Position numbers and translations under genes: made by a program. Shown piece by piece: positions 1-10,868 of a stretch of 64,000 bases of DNA. Source of the DNA: Termitomyces sp. T153 (lineage: Eukaryota; Basidiomycota; Agaricomycetes; Agaricales; Lyophyllaceae); NCBI GenBank assembly GCA_018296165.2, contig JACKQL020000024.1, positions 558,001 through 622,000 on the forward strand, in the 5' to 3' direction. Position 1 is the stretch's first letter. Every line of letters begins with the position of its first letter. The notes under the pieces are model-generated. The model saw only the letters and a program-made list of their open reading frames with translations. It had not been told where the DNA came from and ran no database searches.

Positions 1-986
1 GAGGAAGGAAGTAATCAAGAGTCCAGTTTGCTGCAGCTCAATTGCAGTCCCATACACTGCCACTGCTCAGATGCCACCTTGTACCAGATGTTAACATGCT
101 TGTCATCTGGTTGCCCCTCAGCCATACTGTCAATATGATCTATGAGAGAGAATTGGAGTCCTTTACAGAAGGTTAGGCAGAGCTGCAGACTATCTGGATA
201 TCCAGCCTGCTCAACTAAAGCATGAAATGAACCAATGTACTCATCTAGTGCCCACTTCCCTTGACTGTACTGAGTTTGGTCTTAAAGAGCAAGAGTAGCA
301 GTCTTAGCAGGATCAAGGAGAGACATTTTGGCTCAAAATATCTTCTCAAACTCTGTCCAGCTGGAGAAACTCTCCATTCTTCCAGGGTGCCAAAAAATGC
401 ACAATGCATAGGTCAAGGCTTGGCCCACCTTCATGTAGGAAAGGACCCAGGCAATTTTCAGGGCATTGGAGGCAAAGGCTTCACCACTCAACTAGATGTA
501 GGTGATGCAAGACTGGAGGAAACATTCCCCAACCTTACAGTCCCCATCAAATACATCAAGGAGTGCAAGGCAAGGAAATTTGGAGTGGGAAGCTGAAAGC
601 TCTGGGCTAAGTGCAGAAGAGGATTTTCCTGCAGCTGCTGGAGGCCCAGAGGGAGGAGTAGGAGCAAAGGGGAGTTGTTCTAAGAGGGCCCGAAGAGAGA
701 GGGACACTGCTTTGGTGGTTTGACATAGTCCAGTGAGTTTGGTGGTGTGGGAGGTAAGGAAAGCTTGAGTAAGTCAAACCTGCATCTCTAGGGACAAAAA
801 ACAACTCCAGGCATTATCCTGGGGGCTTGAAGCATCAGGGGGAAGTGCTGGAGAGGTTGGTTGGGTCATAGGAGAAACACAGGGAGTGGCAAGACACTGG
901 TGGGGGAGAGCCCTTTTGAAGAACCAAACAGAAACTCAGGCAATTGAAAAGGGGGCTCCCAAACCAAATCTAGAGACTTGTTCTGC
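1..986 (-). mobile_element. Ty3/gypsy gag remnant
   Basis: The minus strand carries a decayed Ty3/gypsy gag. Around 492-620 it reads a capsid-like stretch with 'FDGDCKVGECFLQSC', typical of gag proteins of basidiomycete Ty3/gypsy elements. The same gag is present at 46490-47206, where the reading frame is longer (46606-47136), so identity comes from both copies. This copy extends further toward the gag C-terminus than the second one, up to the window edge. Stops and frameshifts break the frame and CpG is nearly absent. It lies directly downstream, on the minus strand, of the LTR at 987-1544, as expected for 5' LTR followed by gag. Not functional. Confidence 0.7.
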
Positions 987-1544
987 TGTAAGGGCAACCT
1001 CTGGACACTGTGGCTCAATCACACAACTAGCAGAGGGAGATCCAAAGTCTATTCAGCATTTACAAGAGGTTCTGGAGCTCTAGCTACTCATCTGGCAGAG
1101 GGAGATCCAAAGAGAACAAGTCTAAGGATTCCCCATGCCAGTGTTCAGAAAATTTACTCTAGAGTTTCTGGGAAAAATACTCAACAACAACCAAATCCAG
1201 AGTCTGACCCAAAAGCAGAAATCTATTGTAAATGGCCATGATCTTCAGACTCCTGGCACATGACCATGCACAAATATAAACAAATGATAGCCCTTAGTTG
1301 AAAGTACCTGTGACCCAAGGATGGAAGGTCTATAGCAGGCAGTACTCCCAGAATATAAACAAAACAATCCAGGGGTATGGTAAGAGGCAGTGTGAAAGAG
1401 TGGCACTTGTCTGAATTATGGACAGAGAACCAGTGCAGCCTGAGGGCTGAAACTGGAAACAGCAGACAGGAAAAGCAAAGGAGAATAAAGGAAAAACATA
1501 AGGAGGGAGAACAGGACAGAGAAGGAATGGGACATTCTCTGACA
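987..1544 (-). mobile_element. LTR of the gag-bearing Ty3/gypsy family
   Basis: On the minus strand this block begins TGTCAG and ends TTACA, the TG...CA form of an LTR, and gag lies just beyond its 3' end. Homologous blocks occur at 48388-48838 (minus) and 48839-49237 (plus), which support the boundaries. No tRNA-like primer site could be fixed with certainty after it. No target-site duplication was found. Confidence 0.6.
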
Positions 1545-1560
1545 CCTCACTTCATTCAGA

Positions 1561-1680
1561 TATTCTAACTCAATGCTAAGTCCCAGACTCAACATCACTT
1601 TGCTTGGTTAGGTCTTTGTATTTGTAAACTCAATGCTAAGATCCAGACCCAACCTTACTTCATTCAGTTAGGTCTTTGTA
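1561..1680. repeat. Two 60-bp tandem repeats
   Basis: Two copies with a 60-bp period (1561-1620 and 1621-1680) share 'actcaatgctaag' near the start and 'ttaggtctttgta' at the end. They sit just outside the LTR at 987-1544. Neither strand codes for anything I recognise. The rest of 1681-1865 is AT-rich with no gene visible. Confidence 0.75.
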
Positions 1681-1865
1681 TTTTGTTAACTAAGTATTGC
1701 TCTTCTCTTACATTTCAATATACTGAGATTTTATATATAAACCAATCATGTATCTATAATGCATCATCAACCTAATACTACAATGTCCACTGGTATATAT
1801 TAGAGATGCTGAAAATTATCAAAGTTAGTAACCACTAACAATATCTATACTACACTGTCAGGCTA

Positions 1866-2690
1866 TATACATTAAATGCTAAAGTCCATAGAAGTTGGCA
1901 ATGCCTTTCTTAACCCATCAAAAGTCACACTGACATTTGTAAACCATTCAGGATTTCTTGATAGACAATATTTGCAGTCTTTCTTGATGTGTTTTCTGGG
2001 TCCAAAATGACTTTGATACAATCTCCTGATGTGCACTAAGAAAGTGCAACATAAAGTTGGCCATGCACAAAAACTCCTGATTGAAAGTGCAATCCAAAAT
2101 GCTTGACTGATTGACCCTGTTATAGCAAAGACCAATCAAACTGGGAATTGTCTCCTGCCCAATGGAATTGGCAAATTCTCTTCAGAGACATCCATATTGA
2201 TTGTTGGAATCAAAACAATTGATCCTGCAAACTTGGCATCTCCACTGATGATTGGATATCTGAGAGCTCTGGTGCTGATGTGGGTGACAATCATTCTTGT
2301 CCCATCACAAAGTCCTTTAGTTGTATCCAGATTCCTAAGCAGCATGACAGGAACACCAATCTTCAGAGCCAATTTAGCCAAAGGCAAACTATTGGCTCTG
2401 AGAGAGTTGAGGTATTCCATTGGATACAATCCAAGACCATTAGGATTCCCATCATCAGATACAATAGAGTCTGCACTGTGCAAGATTTTCTCTTCTTCTG
2501 GACATTTCTGCAGAACTTCTGAGTTGATATCCTCTACATCAGAGTTCCTGCCAGAAAGAATCCAGGTAACACTGATCATCTTGATGGTGACTAATATGAG
2601 GATAAGTGGAGAGATCAATCCAGTGACAGAATTGTCATCACAGATCATAGTTTCTGGAAGTTGTACTGTTTTTCCAGGCCCAAGATAGCC
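1866..2690 (-). mobile_element. Helitron PIF1-type helicase fragment
   Basis: The minus strand encodes the C-terminal part of a Helitron Rep/helicase. Visible motifs are 'LALKIGVPVMLLRN' and 'GLCDGTRMIVT', the conserved block before the last helicase motifs. After a frameshift near 2136 come degraded remains of the 'KSQGQS...HGQLYVALSR' block. The N-terminal Rep and Walker A regions are missing because homology stops near 2690. A second fragment of the family lies at 52730-54570. CpG is almost absent and the copy is dead. Confidence 0.8.
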
Positions 2691-3235
2691 AAGTTACCCA
2701 AACAGGAAGGTTCTTGGTCATACTCAGCACAAAAGTCGTCGCATAGGCATAGCCACTTTCCCAGGAGTCGTCCTATATATAGATTTAGGCCTTTTCCCTC
2801 TGCCGATCTCATTGTTGAGACCGGCGTATCAATATCTCTAAGAGTTCACAAGTCACCGGACGCGCCATGGAGGCCCTGACATTTGGCCTGTTGCCAGCCT
2901 GTACGGCCACAGCACACTACGGCCACAGCACAACCATGTACGGCCACAAGCACACATGCTTTCTTGATCGAGAACATACCCTTCATGAGCATACCGTGTA
3001 ACTTTTTGTTCCCTTCATCCCCATCAGTGACAAAGTAAGATGAACTGATAGACAGGCACGGCCCAGCTGATACGCCAGCCCATATGTACATCTCAAACAA
3101 CAGCAGACGACAGCTTTCGAAAGCCTTATAAGTGCTGTCGCCCCAAGACTTTTGTTTTTGCCTCACAGATCATGCACACCCCCCCCTCTGATCAAGAGTG
3201 CGTATCAGCAAAGAACGAAAAAAATCTACATACTG
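2691..3235 (+). promoter_or_regulatory. Upstream region of the Pro/Gln-rich gene
   Basis: CpG frequency rises sharply at about 2690, marking the end of the transposon. A TATA-like run (tatatatag) lies near 2774. Three direct copies of 'tacggccaca(a)gcaca' occupy 2902-2956. No coding sequence is visible. The next ATG in a long open frame is at 3236. Assignment as promoter is by position only. Confidence 0.4.
2902..2956. repeat. Triple direct repeat upstream of 3236
   Basis: The motif 'tacggccacagcaca' occurs at 2902 and 2918 and, with one inserted A, at 2939. Spacing is 16 and 21 bp. Repeated short boxes in a promoter region could be protein-binding sites, but nothing in the sequence proves that. 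Confidence 0.6.
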
Positions 3236-6200
3236 ATGAGCAACAGCTCACCCCCAAGCCCCCCCAGGTTGTCAAAGGCCCAAGAGCTCTATGCGTCTGC
3301 GTTGTCTCCAAACACAGCCTCCAGTGCGCCTCCAACAACCTCTCTAGGACCCACGTCTCCGCCTCCTGGAGCCGCCCTCTCGACGCCCCCGAGTGCAGAC
3401 ATCATGTCCGTGTCTATGTCCCAGCCGGTGTACAGTTCAGTGCTTCCAGCAGGACCAGCGTCTGCAGCTCTGCCTTCCGTAGGTACTCAGCTTTACCGAC
3501 CGCAGCAGTCATCCTCGCCTCAGAATGCTGCATCCCCAGCCTCTCCGCCTGTTGGGGCTGCCCTACCGACGCCTCCAGGCGTATACGCAACGGGTTCCAT
3601 GCATTCGGCCTCTCCTCCTGCGTCTAATGTTCAATACAGTCCTCAAGCGTTCGCTGCGCCCATCCCCATCCTTCAAGGAGCGCCCGTCCGACCTGTGTCC
3701 GGAAACACAGGCTATCAACAACCAATAATATACTCCCAACCCCTGCCTCTCCAACCCCAGGCGTCGCCTCTCCAGCCCCAGGCGCCGCCTCTCCAGCTAC
3801 AGCCCCAGCCCGTCCTCGGCTCCTCCGCCCGACCTGTGTCCGGAAGCATAGACTATCAACAACCAAGGACATACTCCCAACCCCTCCCTCCCCAGTCCCA
3901 GCCCCAACCTCCCAAATCCACCCACATAAGCTTCTTTGGCTCCCCCAAGCACACCGCAGCCCCGACCTTCACACCGGTCTACACCCTCCCCCCGCAGCCT
4001 TTGTCGTCGTCCTCGCCCCTCCCTACCGACCCCTCCTCCCGCAAAGCCCGCTTCAATGCAACAGACTCCGTCAAAGCCCTCTGGAGAGTCGGTAGGACAA
4101 TGTTCAATTTCGCAGGAGACGCTATACAAGCCACGACGGGTGTCCCGCCCAAGACGCTGTTGAGCAACGACGTTGCGTCGGCGTTGGGGAATATTCTTAA
4201 TAGTATCAACAATGATAATGCTAGTAATGACAACGGCAACGACACGAATACGGACGCGCTGGGATTGGGATTGGGGATTTTGCAGACGAATTTGCAGGCT
4301 GTGTTGCAGGGCGCGCCGAATGCGGATTATGGAGCTGTGATTCAGGCGTTGATGGTGCAGCAGCAGGCGCAGCAGCAGAATCAGCAGTCGTTGCTCTTGC
4401 AGCAGCAGCAACAACAGCAGGGAGCAGCGGCATTGTCGCCCCCGCCTCCAGCGATCGATTATACAAGGTTGATCACCGAGCTGCAGAGGATCCAGGCGGC
4501 GATGCAGCAGACGACTTCTTTGGGACAAGTAGCGAGCTCTGGACAAGGACAGATTGGATTGGTGGGACAAGGGGTACCAGGACAAGTTGTGCCGAACGGA
4601 CAAGTCCACGCGAACAATGCGTTATTACAAACCCATACTCAGCTTGTGGGGCAACCGCACCAGCTAGGCACTACTGGTGTTGGGGTGCAGAATCAACAGG
4701 CGCAGACTGTCTATTTGCAAGGGATAAATCAGCTCCAACAGCCTGCTCCCGCTCCTGGGTTTATGGCGCAGGCACAACATATCCAGCAACAGCAGCAGCA
4801 AGTGACAGGGCAGGTACACCTGCAACAAGGCCATCAGGCATATCAACAACCACAATACCCTCCCGCTCCTGGACCCCACACGCCCCCTACTCAAGCTCAA
4901 ACCACTCAAGGTGCTCCCCCGCCTGGGTTTAGCACTAGTGTCCACCTCTCTGGATCTGTGTCTGCCACTATCCAATCTCAGTCTCAGCCCCAGCCCCAGC
5001 CTACGTTGATGACGTCGACTGGCTCTGCACAGGGTACTCGGCCGCCACCCGTTAATGTGAGTTCTCAACTTTCTTTTTGATTCAGTACGGGACGCTGAAT
5101 GGGATGATGGGATATGTATATAGGCGGGTATGCTGTCGGGACTTGCGCATCATCCAGCCGGCGCTATTCCTCAATCTTCCCCTCCCCCTCCTCTTCCGCT
5201 TCCAGCTGTGAGCCCACCACAGTCCCAGCCCCAGCCTCACACGGCAACCCCACAACCCCCTGCACCCCCTCTCCCTCTCCCTCAAACCCAACTCCCACCC
5301 ACATCTCCCATGGGAAACACCGCACCGACCAGCCAAGCAACATCACCGATCCCCAACCGCGCGTCATCATCATCACCGATCTCATCCGGTCATCCGACTT
5401 CAAACCAAGTCATACCCTCATCATCACAGCTGTACCAGCCCCAGCCTGTACTCCCCGTGTCGTCGCCTACTATCCCACCGACACCTCCGTCCAATACGCA
5501 CCACCACCAGCAACAGCAGCGTCCCAAGCCGCCTACGGCGCCCACGCATGCCGGCCCGCTCGCAGCTCATTCTAGCATCTCTTCCCCCCCGACGTCGTCG
5601 TCGTCCGCGAATCTCCCAACCCAGCCCCAGCCCCAGCCCCAGCCCCAGCCTCGAAATCAAAATCAAAATCAAAATCAGACCACGGTTCCCAGCCAGCCAT
5701 ATCACCAGCCCGGCGCCGGCGCCGGCGGAGGCTCAACCCCAGCACACGTCCAGCCTGGTGTGGACGGTATGGCGTATCAGTTTCCACAGCCACAGCAGCA
5801 TGCTATGAATGTTGTTCAGACGTATGAGCAAGGAGGGTTGGTATATGGTCATGGCCATGGTTGTGGTCACGGTCAGTCTGGTGGAGCGGGTGTGACGTAT
5901 CAGCAGCAGCAGCAGCATGCTACTCAGCAACAGGCAGGCCCGGCTGGAGGGCCGGCACAGACTCAGTCTGGTGCAGTTGCGCATCAGCAACAGCAGCAGC
6001 AGCAACAACAACCACAGGACACGACTGTGACTGACCAGGTGTACAACCAGCAGCAGCAAGAAGACGCCAGTCTCACGCCCCAGACATATACATACGACCA
6101 ACAACAGCCGTTCCAGGCCGGAGATGCAGTACAGAGCCCATCTGACGCGTTCACGGCGCATCAGCAGCAACAGCAACAGCAACAAAATTTTGATTTGCAG

Positions 6201-6668
6201 GCGCAGGCACAGGCACAGCAGGACGCACTACGGTTGCAAGCTCAGCAGCAGCAGCAGCAACAACAACAACAGCTCAATGATATTTATCAGCAACAGTTTA
6301 TTGCTCAGCAGCAGCAGCAACAACAGCTCAATGATATTTATCAGCAACAGCAGCAGCAACAACAACAACAGCTCAATAGTATTTATCAGCAACAGCAGCA
6401 ACAACAACAACAGTTCGATGATATTTATCAGCAACAGTTTATTGCCCAGCAGCAGCAACAACAACAGCTCAATGATATTTATCAGCAACAGTTTATTGCC
6501 CAGCAGCAGCAGCAACAACAGCTCAATGATATTTATCAGCAACAGTTTATTGCTCAGCAGCAACCGCCACAGGCGATGATGTTTGAAAACGGGGTTGACA
6601 ATAATGGTTTTGATATGACGTCTGTGTCTCTTGCGTTGTCTGATTCGACGAATAGTTACTATGAGTAG
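3236..6668 (+). CDS. Pro/Gln-rich low-complexity protein
   Basis: Two exons, 3236-5056 and 5124-6668, give about 1121 residues. The intron (5057-5123, 67 nt, GTGAGT...TAG) joins the frames in phase 0. An upstream in-frame extension to 3152 has no ATG, so the ATG at 3236 is preferred. Residues 1-270 are rich in Pro, Ser and Gln with two copies of a 'YQQP..YSQPLP' segment. Residues about 270-385 are the only part that looks foldable. The rest is Gln runs mixed with Pro-rich stretches, ending in six copies of '[LF][ND]xIYQQQ' embedded in polyQ. No domain is recognised. Such composition is common in fungal transcriptional coregulators and RNA-granule proteins, but the function is unknown. Because the second exon is joined by inference, two separate genes remain possible. 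Confidence 0.7.
6270..6565 (+). repeat. Coding tandem repeat (polyQ plus IYQQQ units)
   Basis: Six in-frame units each carry the core LNDIY, LNSIY or FDDIY followed by QQQ, separated by Gln runs written with mixed CAG and CAA codons. Four units also contain FIAQ. The nearly identical DNA of the last three units suggests recent unit duplication. Repeat number is likely to vary between strains. Confidence 0.85.
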
Positions 6669-6929
6669 GTTTCGTCGTTCGTTCGTTCGTATGTATGTAT
6701 GGATGTATGTATCTGGGATTACAAGAAGACTTGATCGGTTTTTTTTGTCTGGTTTCTACGTTTCCTAATGTCGATGGGGAGAAAGCAAGTGCAAGGTTCC
6801 ATTTCAACTTGGTTTATAGTAGGTTGAGTATACATAATATGTACGTGAAGCGTGTCACGATGAATTGCGTAGGTGCATAAATATCTAGCATCAAGAAAGA
6901 TCATCTTCATCATTTCTCAGCACCTACCA
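6669..6929. other. 3' flank, no gene
   Basis: Short tetranucleotide runs (tcgt and atgt) at 6675-6715 directly follow the stop codon and probably belong to the 3' UTR. CpG falls away after about 6900, where transposon sequence starts. Nothing else is supported. Confidence 0.5.
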
Positions 6930-8431
6930 AGCTGCAGAAGCCAGTGGGTGTGGAATTGTCATGAACTTCATGATGTGGAAGCACAAGAACTTGCCAACAT
7001 TATTGATGGCATGGAGGGATCAGCTCAGGCCCACCAGGGGTCTGAGAATCCTGACAGCATGGGAGACATGACTCTTCCTGACTCTTGATGAGGCCATCCT
7101 TGGGATGGCCTAGGCACCTCAACCACAGGATTAGTCTGACAGAGACTTGCTCCATTGGATCAAGGCCTTGTATGGTAAAAACAAGCTCTTTGCTGAAATC
7201 CAGACTCAGCCCAAGGACTATAATATAAGTCCTTCCAGCTGAAGCACAAGTTGATTTGGACTACTAATCTCTTGGGCCATGAATGAGGTGCTATGTATAC
7301 CCCATGAATGGGAGATGGTAACCAAATTGCTCAACCAGGCACATTGCATGGTTGGTCATTTTGCACCCAGAGAATGATGGAGTGTATTTATCATTGGTAC
7401 TGGTGGCCAATTGTGGTCACAGATGCATGAGCATTGTGCACCACCCGCCAACTGTGTCAGCAGGCAAAAGCAATCAGCTCTCTTCAGGGAAACCACACTC
7501 CTTGTCCATGCTGGTTCAACCATGGGACTTAATAGAAATGGACTTTATAGGTCCCTTCTCTGAGTCAAAGGGGTATAACTACCTATGAGTAGTTATCTGT
7601 TGTATAACAAGCATGATTCACCTAATTCTGGTGCATATGACCATGACAGCATTGCAGCTGTCCTGAATCTACATGTGAGAAATTGTGAGACTCCATGGTT
7701 TTCCAAGTTCTATTGTCAGCAATCAGAATTCTAAGATCACATTCAAATAGTGGTATGAACTGCACAAGTTATTAGAAGCTCAGCTCCTAATGTCAATGTC
7801 CTTTCACTCATAGACAGATGGATAGACTGAGTGTGCCAACAGGAACATCAGTCAGATCCCTGCACACAGTAGTATGCCCAGATCAGAAGGACTAATTAAG
7901 TCAAATAGATTTAACTGAGTTTGCAATTAATATGAGTATCTCTGAAACAACTAGTTTACACCATTCAAGTTGAATGGTGGCTACATGTTATCAATGATAC
8001 AAGAGATTTGGTCAGATTCTGTAATCCCTAAGGGGATCAAACAGTTTGCCCACCAAGCTCTTGAAAATTTGGCAGCAGTGCACAATGCAATAATCAAGGT
8101 GCATGTCTTCCAGATGCACTTTGCAAACTCATGTTGCAGACCAGATCCAGAGCTAGAGAAAGGTGCACTAGTGTACCTCTTGATGAAAAACCTCAACCTT
8201 CTGAAAGGCAGAGCTAAAAAGCTCTGCCCAAAGTGGGTTGGGCCATATAGAATCTTAGAGGCCTGTAATGAGACCTCCAGTTATATCTTGGAGTTGCCTA
8301 TGGCACTCCAGGAATGTAGGATACATCCTAAGTTTCATGTGTTGCTGCTGCAATCCTATAAGGTCAGCAACAACATGCTATTTCCCAACAGGGTGACACC
8401 AGAGCTATATGACTTTGGTGTGCCAGACAAC
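6930..8431 (+). mobile_element. Ty3/gypsy pol remnant (integrase end)
   Basis: Pieces in shifting plus-strand frames match the end of a basidiomycete Ty3/gypsy polyprotein. They are a linker after RNase H (6930-7200), the zinc-binding region and the integrase start with 'DLIEMDFIGPFSESKGYNYL' (7352-7588), degraded integrase core (7600-7960, with a DGQTER-like remnant near 7815), and the integrase C-terminal region (7970-8431) with 'GALVYL' and 'KLCPKWVGPYRILEA'. The frame is open only from 7970 on. Elsewhere there are many stops and at least four frame changes. CpG is almost absent. The sequence stops at 8431 where a foreign LTR begins. Confidence 0.85.
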
Positions 8432-9541
8432 TGTCAGGTTCTGCTGACTATGGGGGCTCAGCTACACTGGGTGAGTCCTTACTAGGCAGACATGATTCCT
8501 TGCACTGACAACTGGGCATTCAGAGGTGTCCCAAACACTGGGGACTTGTGAGGATAGTTGGTGGAGATTGATCCAAGCAAGTCCAGGGAGGTCCAGAGGA
8601 GTAGGGGACGAGCTGCAGGGAAGGGGGACAGGCTTGGCAGGGTTCAGGCACAAGTCCATATGCAAGTATTGCAGGTGCAGAGGAGGCGGAGGCTACATGA
8701 GTGATGGAAGCAGAGCTGGAGTTTGATGGGGGATCAATGGAGGTTGATAGAGTTCAGAGCTGAGTGTGTAGCAAGGTCTGGAGTTGGTTAAAAAGTGTCT
8801 GGGATTTGTAATTGTAATTGTGGGGTTCACAAAGGCATTAAGGTTGGGAAAGATAGGAACATAATGGACAGACAGATCAAATGAGACAAGATGGAGATGA
8901 GAATGAGAATAGATTCAGGCAGAGATACAAAACGATAATGAAAACGATAATGGAATAGAGACAAGACAAGACTGGGAGACTGAGAGTAAGAAAATGAGAC
9001 ACAGAACATGAAACACAAGAGAGAAACAATCAGACCATAGGTAACATTAAGCAATATCAAGACTAGAGTATGAAGAGCTACTCTATGTCTTATATACTGA
9101 CTACTGGAGAGCTCTGGGGAATGTTGGCTGTGGCGGCGGGGCTTGGCGGAGCTCGACAGAGTCAACGGGTGTTGGTTACAATCAGAGGGTGGGCCGCATT
9201 GATATGTTGATGGGATCAATTGGTGATGTGGGCCGTTCTGAGGTCATTGTGATACTCCAAAGTAAGTGAGAGGAACCAGGGTGTCAAGTTGATGACATGT
9301 AACAGGGTCAGGCATGGTGGGGGAATGGTCCCAGGGGCTCAGGAGATCCAGGGGAAGTGTTGCCGACTGCAGGGAAGATGTTGAAGTTGGCCAGGGGGCT
9401 GTCAAAGTTAGCTGAGGATGTGTTGGAGTTAGCCAGAGTAGGCGTGGAGCACTGTGGAAGTTCAGCAAGGCATTGGGGGAGGTTCTGGGGAGCGGGGGGT
9501 CATTGGGTGATGTGCAGGGGTCCAGGGAATAGGTCATGACA
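8432..9541 (-). mobile_element. LTR copy A (solo or partial)
   Basis: This 1110-bp block starts TGTCA and ends TGACA and is homologous over its whole length to 47207-48341. A conserved TATATAAG-type box on the minus strand near 9093-9102 suggests transcription leftward. The two 5-bp flanks (ACAAC and ACAGA) match poorly, so a target-site duplication is not proven. Neither flank carries internal sequence of the same family, so it behaves as a solo LTR. Unlike copy B, it keeps a cluster of CpG at 9130-9236. Confidence 0.75.
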
Positions 9542-9790
9542 ACAGAGAGGCTTGTTACATGTATGAAGATAAAACACATAAGATTGCACAGTGCTCAAGG
9601 ATTGCAGCATTGGTGGGACAGGCTTGACAGGCACTCAGAGCCTGACATCAAGCCCCTCCTGTCTGGCACCCCTTGCAGTGTGGAGAACAGGTTTGCAGTT
9701 CTTGCACCTAGTAGTCATACAATTCTGGTGGGACTGATGGAGACAATGCCTAAACTAAGACAACAAAGTCAATAAGGACACTGTGCAGCA

Positions 9791-10525
9791 GTGATTCACG
9801 CACAAACCCCACAATTTCTGTATTCAACATTGGAGCTGCCAGTAACACTTCAAATCCATGGCCAACCTGAGGTGCACTTGGTGGATACACAGGCAATGGT
9901 CAATTTGGGAGCAAGCTGCTGCTTCATCAACACCCACTTTGTGAAGGAGCAGGCAGTGCCAATGGTCCCAAAGAAACACCCCATACATTTATGCACTATT
10001 AATAATTCAGAAGTTAAGTCAGGTATGATCACACATGAAGTGCACTTCTGTGTAGTTCTGGAGAAGCACGCAGAGATATTGGTGTTCAACATTGCTAATA
10101 TTGGTAATGATAACTTAATTCTTGGTGTAAATTTGCTGCAACACCATAATCCTATGGTAGACTGGGCAAGGTCAACAGTGAACTTTTGTTCAGAGTACTG
10201 TAAGGAACATTGCATGCTGAAGGTCAAACAGGTGGCATTGGTGGTGAGACAGGTTGTGCTAGCTATGAGTCCAAGATGTCCACTGTCAAAAAGAGAAATG
10301 AAGAGGGGAATGAGGGAAGAAATAACAGTAGAGTGGCAAGGAGAAGAGGTGTTGACAGAAAGAGAGAGAGTGGCTGAAGCTTCTAGAATTGGTACCAAAG
10401 AGGGCCAAGTGGAGTGGAGTGAGAGTGTTTGCACAAAAGTTGACATGCAGTGCACCAGCAGGAACATGTCCATGTACCAACACCCTACAAGAAAAATTTC
10501 ATGGCTTGAAGAGGGTGCATACTAG
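9791..10525 (+). pseudogene. Retropepsin-like protease remnant
   Basis: The open frame covers a Ty3/gypsy aspartic protease: 'CCFINTHFV' after the active-site region and 'NLILGVNLLQHHNP' at the typical second block. The active-site Asp-Ser/Thr-Gly triplet is damaged. Upstream lies VDTQ and the expected motif reads NLGAS, so the catalytic Asp is either displaced by an insertion or lost. The rest of the frame is a Glu/Arg-rich linker to reverse transcriptase. Confidence 0.7.
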
Positions 10526-10868
10526 AACTATGCAGTTTTGGAGAGGACAGTGTAAGGAAGTGGTGTGGGTGGCAAGGGCCTGCATAGATGAGGCAATTGG
10601 CAAGGCAGAGGTGGAGGCAGGGCTGAGTGAAGGAGGAAGTGCTATTTTTGAGCAGAGGTGGGACATGGAGTTGGTATGTGGAGCAGGAGGTCCACAGTTG
10701 GTAACAGCAGAGGCCAGGAGGGCAGTGGGGCAGAGTGTGTCACATGTCTTGGTGGAGGGAGCAGAAAGAAAGAGGACAGATAGAGGGAAAGAGGTGGAAA
10801 AAATAGTTCTGGAAGGATTTCACAAGTTTTTGAATGTTTTTGACAAAGCTTGGTCATAACAACTTTCA

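Noticed and set aside
3797..4609. Long minus-strand open frame over the Pro/Gln-rich gene
   Set aside because: It is the shadow of CAG/CCN-rich coding sequence. Its Arg/Leu-rich product mirrors the plus-strand repeats. The same holds for 6228-6563.
5057..5085. 29-nt intron ending at ttcag
   Set aside because: Too short for fungal splicing. The acceptor at 5123 gives a 67-nt intron and keeps the frame.
6240..6570. CRISPR-like array
   Set aside because: The repeats are in-frame CAG/CAA-rich coding units without unique spacers, in a eukaryotic genome.
8432..9541. LTR copy A as the 3' LTR of the Ty3/gypsy remnant at 6930-8431
   Set aside because: There is no purine tract at the join, the LTR promoter points the other way, and copy B of the same LTR stands as a solo LTR unrelated to that pol.
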